A DNA stretch of 33,868 bases from an uncultured Bacteroidales bacterium (GTDB lineage Bacteria > Bacteroidota > Bacteroidia > Bacteroidales > UBA932), in NCBI GenBank assembly GCA_900319855.1, contig ONQC01000021.1:1-33868 (forward strand), given 5' to 3'. The notes under the pieces were generated by a model. That model had not been told where the DNA came from and searched no databases. It saw only the letters and a program-made list of their open reading frames with translations. This document shows, piece by piece, positions 8,101-15,446 of the stretch (position 1 is the first letter of the stretch; every line of letters begins with the position of its first letter). The translations under genes and the position numbers were made by a program.

Positions 8101-9156
8101 ATGACTGAGAAAAAAAGAACGATGACGATCAAGGATATCGCCTTGCATACCGGCCTGTCGAAAGGCACGGTGGACCGCGTCCTCCACAACCGGGGCGAAG
8201 TCTCCAAGAAGAGTTATGAGAAGGTCATGCGCTATATCGAAGAGAGCGGATATACACCGAATGTCCATGCTTCCCTCCTCGCCTCCCGCATGGACCGCCA
8301 GATCGCCGTTCTCCTCCCCCACCACGAGCCCGGTTCCTTCTGGGAACTGGCCCAGAAAGGGCTCTCAGAGGCGGAAGAAAGCGTCACGGGCCTGGGACTG
8401 CTCGTCCGCCGCGTCGGGTATGAGCAGTTTGACGTCGACTCTTTCAACAAGGCCTGCGAGGAAATTCTCGGAAGCGACCCCGACGGCGTCGTCATCGCGC
8501 CGATGTTCCGCAGCCAGACCGCCGTCCTGACCGAACGGCTGCGGCAGAAAGGCATTCCCTACGTGTACATCGATTCCAAGTTGGAAGAAGATGACTATAT
8601 GGCCTATTTCGGCATGCCGATGTACCAGAGCGGTTACATGTGCGGGGCCTTGCTGACCAACGGGATGCCGGTCGACGAAGCCGTCATGATCCGCATCCGC
8701 CGGGACAAGAACCGGCTGTCGGACCCTACGGTCAACCGCCGTGCAGGCTTCCTGGATTACATGCAGGAGAATTTCCCGGACTGCAAGATCCATAACCTGT
8801 TCATCGAACCGACCGATCCCGCGGCCAACGCCACCGTGCTGGACGGTTTCTTCTCAGAACATCCCGGCATCCGGCACATCGTCATGTTCAATTCCCGCAT
8901 CCACTTGATCGTCAATTATCTGGAAGAGCATCCGGAACGAAAATGGCGCGTCGTGGGATTTGACAACCTGCCCCTCAACAATGAGGCGCTCAAACGGGGT
9001 ACCGTGACCATCCTAATCGCGCAGCGTCCGGACGAGCAGGTACGCCTGGCCGTCCAAGCCCTGGCCGACAAGATCCTGTTCAAGAAAGATCCCGTCCACC
9101 GCGACCATTACATGCCGATGGACATCCTGACCCGTTTCAACGTGGATTACTACTAG
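8101..9156 (+). CDS. LacI-family transcriptional regulator of the pectin locus
   Basis: 351 aa DNA-binding regulator. The N terminus carries the LacI helix-turn-helix (MTIKDIALHTGLSKGTVDRV, about 8-27), followed by the hinge region YTPNVHASLLASRM. The rest (about 66-345) is a periplasmic-binding-protein-like sensor domain with QIAVLLP and WRVVGFDNLPLN. The family binds palindromic operators and responds to a small sugar-like ligand. It is transcribed away from the pectinase operon, with paired palindromes between them, so it most likely controls that operon and itself. The ATG at 8101 fits the promoter; a start at 8122 (MTIKD) is possible. Its stop codon overlaps that of the CE15 relic on the other strand. 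The target is inferred. Confidence 0.9.
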   Translation: MTEKKRTMTIKDIALHTGLSKGTVDRVLHNRGEVSKKSYEKVMRYIEESGYTPNVHASLLASRMDRQIAVLLPHHEPGSFWELAQKGLSEAEESVTGLGLLVRRVGYEQFDVDSFNKACEEILGSDPDGVVIAPMFRSQTAVLTERLRQKGIPYVYIDSKLEEDDYMAYFGMPMYQSGYMCGALLTNGMPVDEAVMIRIRRDKNRLSDPTVNRRAGFLDYMQENFPDCKIHNLFIEPTDPAANATVLDGFFSEHPGIRHIVMFNSRIHLIVNYLEEHPERKWRVVGFDNLPLNNEALKRGTVTILIAQRPDEQVRLAVQALADKILFKKDPVHRDHYMPMDILTRFNVDYY

Positions 9157-9387
9157 AGAAACCGGTCGGCAAAGTCCAGGTATTGCTGCCAGTCATACGG
9201 CAAGATCTCGTGTTTGCCATACCTTCCCTGCCTCCACCAGGCCCAGGTATTCCCCGTACGGATCGGACCAGAGGTCCAGGCTGCCGCTTTCCACATACAG
9301 CGGCCGCGGCGCGATCAGGGCCAGCAATTCATGCTGGTCGAACGGCAGGGTATCCTCCGCCTCGTCATAATTGAACCCCGGATTCCG
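9153..9387 (-). pseudogene. Relic of a CE15-like (glucuronoyl esterase family) C terminus, with internal deletion
   Basis: Translated from 9387 downwards, the minus strand gives NPGFNYDEAEDTLPFDQHEL, then LLALIAPRPLYVESGSLDLW and SDPYGEYLGLVEAGK. These resemble the C-terminal part of the CE15 / glucuronoyl esterase-like alpha/beta-hydrolases. That frame ends at a TGA at 9195-9193. A second frame continues with GKHEILPYDWQQYLDFADRF, the expected end of the same family, to a TAG at 9155-9153. The join (GKVY to GKHE) implies an internal deletion of some tens of codons and a frame change. The N-terminal two thirds are missing, so it cannot be active. It follows the GH43 frame directly and abuts lacI tail to tail. 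The family assignment is from memory of motifs; the relic status is clear. Confidence 0.75.
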
Positions 9388-9474
9388 CTAGAATTCCGTC
9401 CGGACATCCAGATCCGTCACATCCACCCAGCCGGCATCGTTTTTCGGGGCATAGCGGTTGCAGAAGAAACCATA
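9388..9474 (-). pseudogene. Detached C-terminal tail of the GH43 gene after an in-frame TGA
   Basis: Directly after the GH43 stop (TGA at 9477-9475), the same frame continues for 28 codons: YGFFCNRYAPKNDAGWVDV, then TDLDVRTEF, and a TAG at 9390-9388. Such a segment ends the C-terminal beta-sandwich of related GH43 proteins. A single base change, for example from GGA, CGA or TGG, would explain the TGA. Confidence 0.7.
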
Positions 9475-11088
9475 TCACGCACCCGTCCACGTCCCCGGCC
9501 GGGCCGTGAATGCCTTTTCTACCGGCGTAAATGTCTCCCCATCCTCGCTCCAGCTGAAGTGGCACACCGCATCCGGCACATTTCCCTCTACGGGACGGCA
9601 CCGGACCTCCAGCCTCACCCAGACCTGCGCCCGTGCCTGGTCCGGATAGGAAACCGCCGGGACCTGGGTCGAAGAATATGGGAATACTTGTTTTTCAAAG
9701 GAATATGGAATCGTCAGGAGATCCGTCGCCTCTTCCATGGCTCCCCCGTCGGAAGCCGTATCGAGGGAGAAGAAGGACAGTCGGGCACCTTCTTCCGTAT
9801 CCGTCAGCCGGAAACCGGCCAAAGCATCCCCGGTCACGACGAATCCCGCCTGTTCGCCCCGTTCTTTCAACCGCGGATTCGGACGGAAATCCAGGCGGGC
9901 GGTCACGGTGAACCGTTCCGCCGGAAACTTCCGAGAAAGGAGATTGGGGCAATCCCTCAAACCAACATCTTTCTTTTGCTCAACGCTATACAGCCGGATT
10001 CCGCCACCCGGAAGGAGATAATGCCAGACCGGAGCGGGAACGCAGGGATATTCCCAAGACAATGGCAGGCCATAAGGTCCCTCGGCAGCGGGGACCAGCC
10101 CGTCCTGCAACTGGTACGGATTGACGCCGGTATAGAGATCCGGCACCGGCCAGGAGCCAACCGGCTGACCGACACCGTCACCGTCGGGATCTTCACCGAT
10201 CACCGGCCAGCCGTCAGCCCCCCACCGCATCGGCTGGAGGTGGACGATCCGGCCATAGGCTTCCTTGTCCTGGAAATGCAGGAACCAGTCCTGACCGGAC
10301 GGCGTATCGACCCAGGCGCCCTGGTGCGGACCATTGATGGTGCCCGGCGCAGATGCCATGACGATTTTTTCTTCATAAGGTCCCAGGATGTCGTCCGAAC
10401 GCAGGACGGTCTGCCAACCCGTCGCAACGCCGCCCGCCGGCGCAAACAGGTAATACTTCCCGTCCCGTTTGTACAGTTTGGTCCCTTCTATGGTCGGCTG
10501 GGTCGCATGTCCGTCGTAGATAATCCGGGAAGGACCCAGCAAACGGGTGCCGTCCGATGCCATCGGCGCCATCAGGAGGACGCTCTTCAGCCCGGCTCTC
10601 GAACCGGCCAATGCATGTGACAGCCAAGCAGTTCTATCCTCATCCCAGAAAGGGCATGGGTCGATGAAACCCTTTTCGCGCACCACCCATACCGGCGGTT
10701 CCCAGGCGCCCCGCGGGTCGCGGGTCCGAACCATGAAGATGCCCCGGTCGGGATCGCCGCAAAAGATATAGAACCAGCCTTCATGGTAACGGATGGCAGG
10801 CGCCCACACCCCTTCCCCATGCCGGACGACAGCGTTGAAATCCTGCAATCCGTCACCCGGATAATCCGCCAATGCCGCTCCGATCAGTTCCCAGTGGACC
10901 AGGTCCCGGGAATGCAGGATGGGCAACCCCGGAAAATGGTTGAAGGAAGAAGCCGTCATGTAATAATCCTCCCCCACCCGGCAGACATCCGGATCGCTGT
11001 AGTCCTGGTGGAGGACCGGGTTGGTATAAGACTGCGCGCGAAGCAGGAGGCAAGACAGCAGGAAAACAAAGGGAAGGAATCGTTTCAT
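9475..11088 (-). CDS. GH43-family arabinofuranosidase/xylosidase, prematurely terminated
   Basis: 537 aa exported hydrolase expected to remove arabinose or xylose side chains from hemicellulose or pectin. I start at the ATG at 11088 (MKRFLPFVFLLSCLLLRAQS), a clean signal peptide; the longer frame to 11121 lacks one. The five-bladed propeller (about 20-320) has the three expected acidic residues: Asp32 in DYSDPDV, Asp143 in GFIDPCPFWDE, and Glu201 in TIEGTKLY. A C-terminal beta-sandwich follows (about 360-537) and stops at WTGA-TGA, although the same frame continues with 28 more family-like codons. The last strand is thus missing unless the TGA is read through or is a sequencing error. The specific activity is not assigned; the sequence resembles GH43_12-type enzymes. 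Confidence 0.85.
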   Translation of the reverse strand: MKRFLPFVFLLSCLLLRAQSYTNPVLHQDYSDPDVCRVGEDYYMTASSFNHFPGLPILHSRDLVHWELIGAALADYPGDGLQDFNAVVRHGEGVWAPAIRYHEGWFYIFCGDPDRGIFMVRTRDPRGAWEPPVWVVREKGFIDPCPFWDEDRTAWLSHALAGSRAGLKSVLLMAPMASDGTRLLGPSRIIYDGHATQPTIEGTKLYKRDGKYYLFAPAGGVATGWQTVLRSDDILGPYEEKIVMASAPGTINGPHQGAWVDTPSGQDWFLHFQDKEAYGRIVHLQPMRWGADGWPVIGEDPDGDGVGQPVGSWPVPDLYTGVNPYQLQDGLVPAAEGPYGLPLSWEYPCVPAPVWHYLLPGGGIRLYSVEQKKDVGLRDCPNLLSRKFPAERFTVTARLDFRPNPRLKERGEQAGFVVTGDALAGFRLTDTEEGARLSFFSLDTASDGGAMEEATDLLTIPYSFEKQVFPYSSTQVPAVSYPDQARAQVWVRLEVRCRPVEGNVPDAVCHFSWSEDGETFTPVEKAFTARPGTWTGA

Positions 11089-11118
11089 GACGTATTTTCC
11101 CGGAAAGGCCGGTTTGGA

Positions 11119-11126
11119 CAAAGGTA
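11119..11126 (-). promoter_or_regulatory. -7 box upstream of the GH43 gene
   Basis: The minus strand reads TACCTTTG, matching TAnnTTTG, 30 bases before the GH43 start at 11088. No CCGTGC palindrome is present here, so GH43 may not belong to the neighbouring LacI-type regulon. Confidence 0.5.
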
Positions 11127-11147
11127 GTGAAATTCATGAATTATCGC

Positions 11148-11155
11148 TATCTTTG
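11148..11155 (+). promoter_or_regulatory. -7 box upstream of the 5'-nucleotidase-type gene
   Basis: TATCTTTG matches TAnnTTTG and ends 22 bases before the ATG at 11178, supporting that start over in-frame alternatives further upstream. Confidence 0.55.
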
Positions 11156-11177
11156 CCATCTATTTGAGACCCTATTC

Positions 11178-12923
11178 ATGAAAGCCAGACATCTCTTATT
11201 CCTTGCCCTGCTGGTCGCGGTCACTGCCTGCGGCCACCGCCTCAAAGACGGGCATTACACCCTGCAGGTCCTTTCCACCAACGACGTGCACGGCACCTGG
11301 TTCGACTCCACCTATGTCGACAACGGCACCCGGAATTCCCTGTTCGCCATGAAATACTACATCGACAGCATCCGGACCGCCTTCGGCCCGGAGAATGTCG
11401 TGCTGGTCGACGCCGGAGACTGCCTCCAGGGAGACAACGCGGCCTACTATTACAATTATGTGGATACGGTCACCCCGCATCTGTTCCCCCGGCTGATGTC
11501 CTACATGAAATACGATGCCGTCGCCGTCGGCAACCATGACATCGAGACCGGACATCCCGTCTATGACCGCGTTGCGGCCGACCTGAAAAAAGCGGGAATT
11601 CCCTTCCTCGGCGGCAATGCCATCCGCAACGACAACGGACAGCCGTATTTCCCGCTGTACAAGATGATCAAGCGGGCCGGTCTCCGCATCGCCATCGTAG
11701 GCTATACCAATGCCAACATCAAGGCCTGGCTGGGTGAAGAGCTCTGGAGCGGAATCACCTTCAAGCCCATCATCGACCTGGTCCAGAAGGATATCGACCA
11801 AATCCGGGAAAAGGAGAAACCGGACGTCGTACTGGTCGTCGTCCACTCCGCCAGCGGGCAGGGAGACGGCTCGGTCCTTGAGGCGGAAGGCCTGGACATC
11901 TTCAACAGCGTCCACGGCATCGATTTCCTGATCTGCAGCCACGACCACCGGGCCCTGATCAAGGACGGTGAGGAGGCGGCCTTCCTGAATTCCGGCAGTC
12001 ACAGCCGCAACGTCGCCCACGGCACCCTGCACCTGGAAGTCGAAAAAGGCCAGATCGTCAAGAAATCCTTCGAAACCGAGCTCATCCCCGTGGACAAGCG
12101 GAAAGCCGACCCGGTCATGCGCGCCGCCTTCCAGAAAGATTATGAAGCCGTCAAAGCCTTTACCCTGCGCGAGGTCGGCATCCTGAACACCGACCTCTGG
12201 ACCCGCGATGCGTACAAAGGCATGAGTGATTACATGAACCTCATCCACACGCTGACGATCGGCTGCGCCCCGGCGGAGATTTCTTTCGCCGCGCCGCTGA
12301 CCTTCAACGGACACGTCAAGTCCGGCGTGTTGATCTACAACGACCTATTTACGATCTATCCATTTGAGAATCAGCTGTATGTTGTCCAGATGACCGGCGA
12401 GGAGATCAAGAAATACCTGGAGATTTCCTACGCCCGCTGGATCAACACCATCTCCAAGCCGACCGACCACGTCCTCAACATCCAGTCCAACGACGATCCC
12501 CGCACGCAGCAGCGCGGCTGGTCTTTCGTCGAGCGTTCCTATAACTTCGATTCAGCTGCCGGCATCAACTACACCGTCGATGTGACCAAGCCCGTCGGCG
12601 AGCGCATCACCATTACGACCACGGTGGACGGACAGCCGTTCGAGCTGGAACGCACCTACAACGTCGGCATGACCTCCTACCGCGCCAGCGGCGGCGGCAA
12701 TCTCCTCCAGGAGGCGGGCATCGATACCGACAACATCGACGCGCGCGTCGTTGCGCGGTATCCGGAAATCCGCAACATCCTGTATGATTATCTGATGGAG
12801 AACGGCTCGATCGATCCCGAGGTCATCGGTGATCCGAAGGTCATCGGCCGGTGGTCCTTCGTCCCGGAGAAACTCGCCGCACCGGCCCTCGCCCAGGACA
12901 TGGCCCTGCTCTTCCGGCGATAG
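11178..12923 (+). CDS. 5'-nucleotidase/UshA-type metallophosphoesterase lipoprotein
   Basis: 581 aa envelope lipoprotein with lipobox VTAC (Cys18). The N-terminal calcineurin-like domain has the metal-binding blocks LSTNDVHGTW, VLVDAGDCLQGD, VGNHDIETG, VVVHSASG and SHDHR. The last block normally reads GHxH, so a Ser replaces the Gly. The C-terminal half (about 340-530) fits the 5'-nucleotidase C-terminal substrate domain, with INYTVDVTKPVGERI and YRASGGG. The family hydrolyses extracellular nucleotides or 2',3'-cyclic nucleotides for nucleoside and phosphate salvage. I chose the ATG at 11178 because it starts the signal peptide. It is a single-gene unit facing ffh, with a shared terminator between them. 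Confidence 0.88.
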   Translation: MKARHLLFLALLVAVTACGHRLKDGHYTLQVLSTNDVHGTWFDSTYVDNGTRNSLFAMKYYIDSIRTAFGPENVVLVDAGDCLQGDNAAYYYNYVDTVTPHLFPRLMSYMKYDAVAVGNHDIETGHPVYDRVAADLKKAGIPFLGGNAIRNDNGQPYFPLYKMIKRAGLRIAIVGYTNANIKAWLGEELWSGITFKPIIDLVQKDIDQIREKEKPDVVLVVVHSASGQGDGSVLEAEGLDIFNSVHGIDFLICSHDHRALIKDGEEAAFLNSGSHSRNVAHGTLHLEVEKGQIVKKSFETELIPVDKRKADPVMRAAFQKDYEAVKAFTLREVGILNTDLWTRDAYKGMSDYMNLIHTLTIGCAPAEISFAAPLTFNGHVKSGVLIYNDLFTIYPFENQLYVVQMTGEEIKKYLEISYARWINTISKPTDHVLNIQSNDDPRTQQRGWSFVERSYNFDSAAGINYTVDVTKPVGERITITTTVDGQPFELERTYNVGMTSYRASGGGNLLQEAGIDTDNIDARVVARYPEIRNILYDYLMENGSIDPEVIGDPKVIGRWSFVPEKLAAPALAQDMALLFRR

Positions 12924-12926
12924 ATG

Positions 12927-12957
12927 AAAAAAAGGGGTTCCGCTATCTGCGGAACCC
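12927..12957 (-). terminator. Intrinsic terminator of ffh, probably bidirectional
   Basis: A perfect 9-bp stem (GGGTTCCGC at 12935-12943 with GCGGAACCC at 12949-12957) with a 5-base loop. On the minus strand it is followed by seven T residues (12933-12927). The ffh stop codon (12945-12943) lies partly in the loop. On the plus strand it also follows the nucleotidase gene by about 11 bases, with only three T residues. Confidence 0.8.
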
Positions 12958-14262
12958 TTTCATTTTCTGCATCAGGTTGCCCGTCATCGCGGTCTTCATG
13001 ACCTTGCGGGTCCCTTCAAACTGCTTGAGGAGCCGGTTCACTTCCGGGAGCGAAGTACCCGAGCCGTCCGCAATGCGCTTGCGGCGGCTGCCGTTGATCA
13101 CCTCCGGATGGTCCCGCTCGTACGGAGTCATGGACATGATGATCGCCTCGACGCCCTTGAATGCATCGTTATCGATATCCACGTCCTTGATGGCTTTGCC
13201 CACGCCCGGAATCATGCCGGCCAGATCCTTGATGTTGCCCATCTTCTTGATCTGCTGGATCTGGTTGTAGAAATCCATGAACGAGAACTGGTCCTTGGCC
13301 AGTTTCTTCTTCAGTTCTCGCGCCTGTTTCTCATCAAACTGTTCCTGGGCCTTCTCCACGAGGGTCACGACATCGCCCATGCCAAGGATCCGGTCCGCGA
13401 TGCGCGTCGGATGGAACACGTCCAGGGCCTCGAGTTTCTCACCGGAAGAAACGAACTTGATCGGTTTGCCGACAACGGCCTTGATGGAAAGTGCCGCACC
13501 GCCGCGGGTGTCGCCGTCCATCTTGGTCAGGACGACACCGTCGAAATCCAGGCGGTCATTGAACGCCTTGGCCGTCTCGACGGCATCCTGGCCGGTCATC
13601 GCATCCACGACGAAGAGGGTCTCGGTCGGCTGGATGGCCTGATGCAGCGCGGAGATCTCGTCCATCAGTTCCTGATCGACGGCCAGACGGCCGGCGGTAT
13701 CGACCACGACCACCGAATACCCTTCCGCCTTCGCCTTGGCAACGGCGTGGCGGGCGATCACGATCGGATCTTTCTCCCCTTCCTCGGTATAGACCGGGAC
13801 CTGGATACTCTCGCCCAGGACCTTCAACTGTTCGATGGCAGCCGGACGGAAGGTATCGCAGGCGGCCAACAGGACCTTGACGCCCTTTTTCTTGATATAC
13901 AGGCCGAGTTTCCCGGTAAAAGTCGTCTTACCGGAGCCGTTCAGACCCGCTACCAGCACGATGCCCGGATTGCCTTTGATATTGATGTCGCTGGAGCTGC
14001 TGCCCATGAAATCGGCCAGTTCGTCATGGACGATCTTGACCATCATCTGCTGCGGCTTGACCGCCGTCAGGACATTCTGGCCCAGCGCCTTGGTCTTGAC
14101 CCGCTCGCAGAAATCCTTGGCGACCTTGAAACTGACATCGGCATCCAGCAACGCCTTGCGGATATCCTTTACCGTCTCAGAAACATTGATTTCGGTGATT
14201 TTTCCTTCACCCTTGAGTATCTTGAAAGACCGTTCCAGCCTTTCGCTCAGATTTTCAAACAT
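12943..14262 (-). CDS. ffh: Signal recognition particle GTPase Ffh
   Basis: 439 aa protein subunit of the signal recognition particle, which binds signal peptides at the ribosome and docks with FtsY. It has an N-terminal four-helix domain, then the G domain with AGLNGSGKTT (P-loop, about 105-114), DTFRPAAIEQL, VVVDTAGRL and TKMDGDTRGG. The methionine-rich M domain follows, with MGNIKDLAGMIPG and GSRRKRIADGSG. Length is normal. I chose the ATG at 14262 (MFENLSERLERSF), the standard Ffh start; the frame extends upstream but through the promoter. It is monocistronic. Confidence 0.97.
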   Translation of the reverse strand: MFENLSERLERSFKILKGEGKITEINVSETVKDIRKALLDADVSFKVAKDFCERVKTKALGQNVLTAVKPQQMMVKIVHDELADFMGSSSSDINIKGNPGIVLVAGLNGSGKTTFTGKLGLYIKKKGVKVLLAACDTFRPAAIEQLKVLGESIQVPVYTEEGEKDPIVIARHAVAKAKAEGYSVVVVDTAGRLAVDQELMDEISALHQAIQPTETLFVVDAMTGQDAVETAKAFNDRLDFDGVVLTKMDGDTRGGAALSIKAVVGKPIKFVSSGEKLEALDVFHPTRIADRILGMGDVVTLVEKAQEQFDEKQARELKKKLAKDQFSFMDFYNQIQQIKKMGNIKDLAGMIPGVGKAIKDVDIDNDAFKGVEAIIMSMTPYERDHPEVINGSRRKRIADGSGTSLPEVNRLLKQFEGTRKVMKTAMTGNLMQKMKGFRR

Positions 14263-14281
14263 AGCCGTATTTTTGGGATTG

Positions 14282-14289
14282 CAAATGTA
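14282..14289 (-). promoter_or_regulatory. -7 box for ffh
   Basis: The minus strand reads TACATTTG, matching TAnnTTTG, 20 bases before the ffh ATG. It lies back to back with the plus-strand box at 14302-14309, so the two promoters overlap in their upstream regions. Confidence 0.55.
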
Positions 14290-14301
14290 GCAAGAAATCA
14301 T

Positions 14302-14309
14302 TAAATTTG
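14302..14309 (+). promoter_or_regulatory. -7 box for the small AraC-type regulator
   Basis: TAAATTTG matches TAnnTTTG and ends 19 bases before the ATG at 14328. The GTG at 14307 falls inside this box and so is an unlikely start. Confidence 0.5.
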
Positions 14310-14327
14310 TGCAAAATAGTTGCGCAT

Positions 14328-14885
14328 ATGGCCCGTATCTCACCGGCCGATGCGGAATCCGCCCGGAACCGCATCCGGCAATGCAACCTCCCCCGCCCCC
14401 TGACCATTTTCTTTTTCGGCTTTGACCCTGTCCGGCCGGAAGAGGAGCATTTGGCGGCTGAGCCGACGCCGGCTCCGCCCCAGGAAAGTCCGGAACCGAA
14501 ACGCCGGGGACCCAAGCCGGAAAGCCGACGGATCAGCTACGACGAAATCCGGCAGCGGGTCGAATCATGGGTGGAGGCAAAGGAAGATTTCATGGACGAA
14601 GTATCCCTGGAAGATCTCGCCCAGCAGACAAATCTGTATAAGACGCACTTGCTCAAGTACTTCCGTCACTGTGAGCACAAGGATTTCCGGTACTGGAAGA
14701 TGGAAAAGAAGATTGGGCTGGCCCGCAGTCTGCTGCTGGACGATTCCGAACGGGCCATTGCCGATATCGCCGTTCGTTGTGGTTTCAACAACGTGGCCAA
14801 TTTCTTCCGGCAGTTCAAAAGGGTCACCGGCTGTACGCCCACCCAATGGCGGGAAAGACGGCTATCGGGGGACGGACAAGATTAA
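14328..14885 (+). CDS. Small AraC-type helix-turn-helix protein
   Basis: 185 aa with only an AraC/XylS-type DNA-binding domain at the C terminus (about 75-178). The second helix-turn-helix shows AIADIAVRCGFNNVANFF followed by KRVTGCTPTQWRER, the usual AraC signature. The first is SLEDLAQQTNLYKTHLLKYF. The N terminus (1-35) is short and of unknown role, and a Pro/Glu-rich linker with basic PKRRGPKPESRR joins it to the DNA-binding part. No ligand domain or receiver domain is present, so its signal is unknown. The last 24 bases overlap the end of the convergent lipoprotein gene. The fold is certain; the targets are not. Confidence 0.8.
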   Translation: MARISPADAESARNRIRQCNLPRPLTIFFFGFDPVRPEEEHLAAEPTPAPPQESPEPKRRGPKPESRRISYDEIRQRVESWVEAKEDFMDEVSLEDLAQQTNLYKTHLLKYFRHCEHKDFRYWKMEKKIGLARSLLLDDSERAIADIAVRCGFNNVANFFRQFKRVTGCTPTQWRERRLSGDGQD

Positions 14886-15320
14886 GCCACCGCCGGCAAC
14901 CTCGAAATCCACCGTCCGCAGATACGATCCGGTCTCGGGGTTATACGAATTGCCCTCGTGGTTGATATCCAGGATGCGCAGCGTCTCGGAATCCGTCAGC
15001 ATCCCCGACGGATCCTTGGCGTAAATGCTGTACGTCTGTCCCTCGCGGATGTGCTCCAGCCGGAACTGGTACCCCTCGCGCTGGGTAATCTGGGACTGCG
15101 TATCCAAGGGGTTCTGCTGCTTTTTATCCGAGGAGGCATACGTAGAAAGGACAATATCAATATTCCGGACCATCTGCCGGGTTGCAGGATCATATACGAC
15201 GCCCTGAACCACCAGGACCTCATCGGTTTTCCGGTCCGTATCGCCCGTCGCCTCCCCGTCACAGGCCACGCCGGCAAAGGCCAGCGCAACCCAAAGGGCA
15301 TATTTGAGTAATCTCTTCAT
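14862..15320 (-). CDS. Small hypothetical lipoprotein, probable beta-sandwich
   Basis: 152 aa. The signal peptide MKRLLKYALWVALAFAGVAC gives Cys20 as the lipidated residue. The mature part (VVQGVVYDPATRQMVRNIDI, then SQITQREGYQF and SYLRTVDFEVAGG) looks like a carboxypeptidase-regulatory or transthyretin-type beta-sandwich, as in several small Bacteroidota lipoproteins. I do not recognise a specific family and assign no function. A -7 box lies 35 bases upstream and a terminator-like hairpin separates it from the GIN-domain gene, so it is probably its own unit. It overlaps the AraC-type gene by 24 bases tail to tail. Confidence 0.75.
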   Translation of the reverse strand: MKRLLKYALWVALAFAGVACDGEATGDTDRKTDEVLVVQGVVYDPATRQMVRNIDIVLSTYASSDKKQQNPLDTQSQITQREGYQFRLEHIREGQTYSIYAKDPSGMLTDSETLRILDINHEGNSYNPETGSYLRTVDFEVAGGGLILSVPR

Positions 15321-15354
15321 CAGTTAACGTATTACGGTCCGGGTTTCAGCGCTG

Positions 15355-15362
15355 CAAAGATA
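15355..15362 (-). promoter_or_regulatory. -7 box for the small lipoprotein gene
   Basis: The minus strand reads TATCTTTG, a match to TAnnTTTG, 34 bases before the ATG at 15320. A TTG lies at about the -33 position (15383-15381). Confidence 0.5.
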
Positions 15363-15373
15363 ATCAATTTCCG

Positions 15374-15411
15374 GAAAAAACAACCAGCCGCCACCTCCCG
15401 GCGGCGACTGG
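15374..15411 (-). terminator. Terminator after the ABC/GntR/GIN operon
   Basis: CCAGtCGCC at 15411-15403 pairs with GGCGgCTGG at 15392-15384 on the minus strand, with one mismatch. The stem is followed by GTTGTTTTTTCC. It lies 36 bases after the GIN-domain gene's stop. Confidence 0.6.
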
Positions 15412-15446
15412 TCTGGTCTATAATTTCAAACCAAGCTTATGGAAAA

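Noticed and set aside
9475-9477. TGA in GH43 as a selenocysteine or reassigned codon
   Set aside because: No stem-loop of the bacterial SECIS kind stands out after it, and the other genes of the window end normally at TGA (for example recF and the CE12-CE8 gene), so recoding is unlikely.
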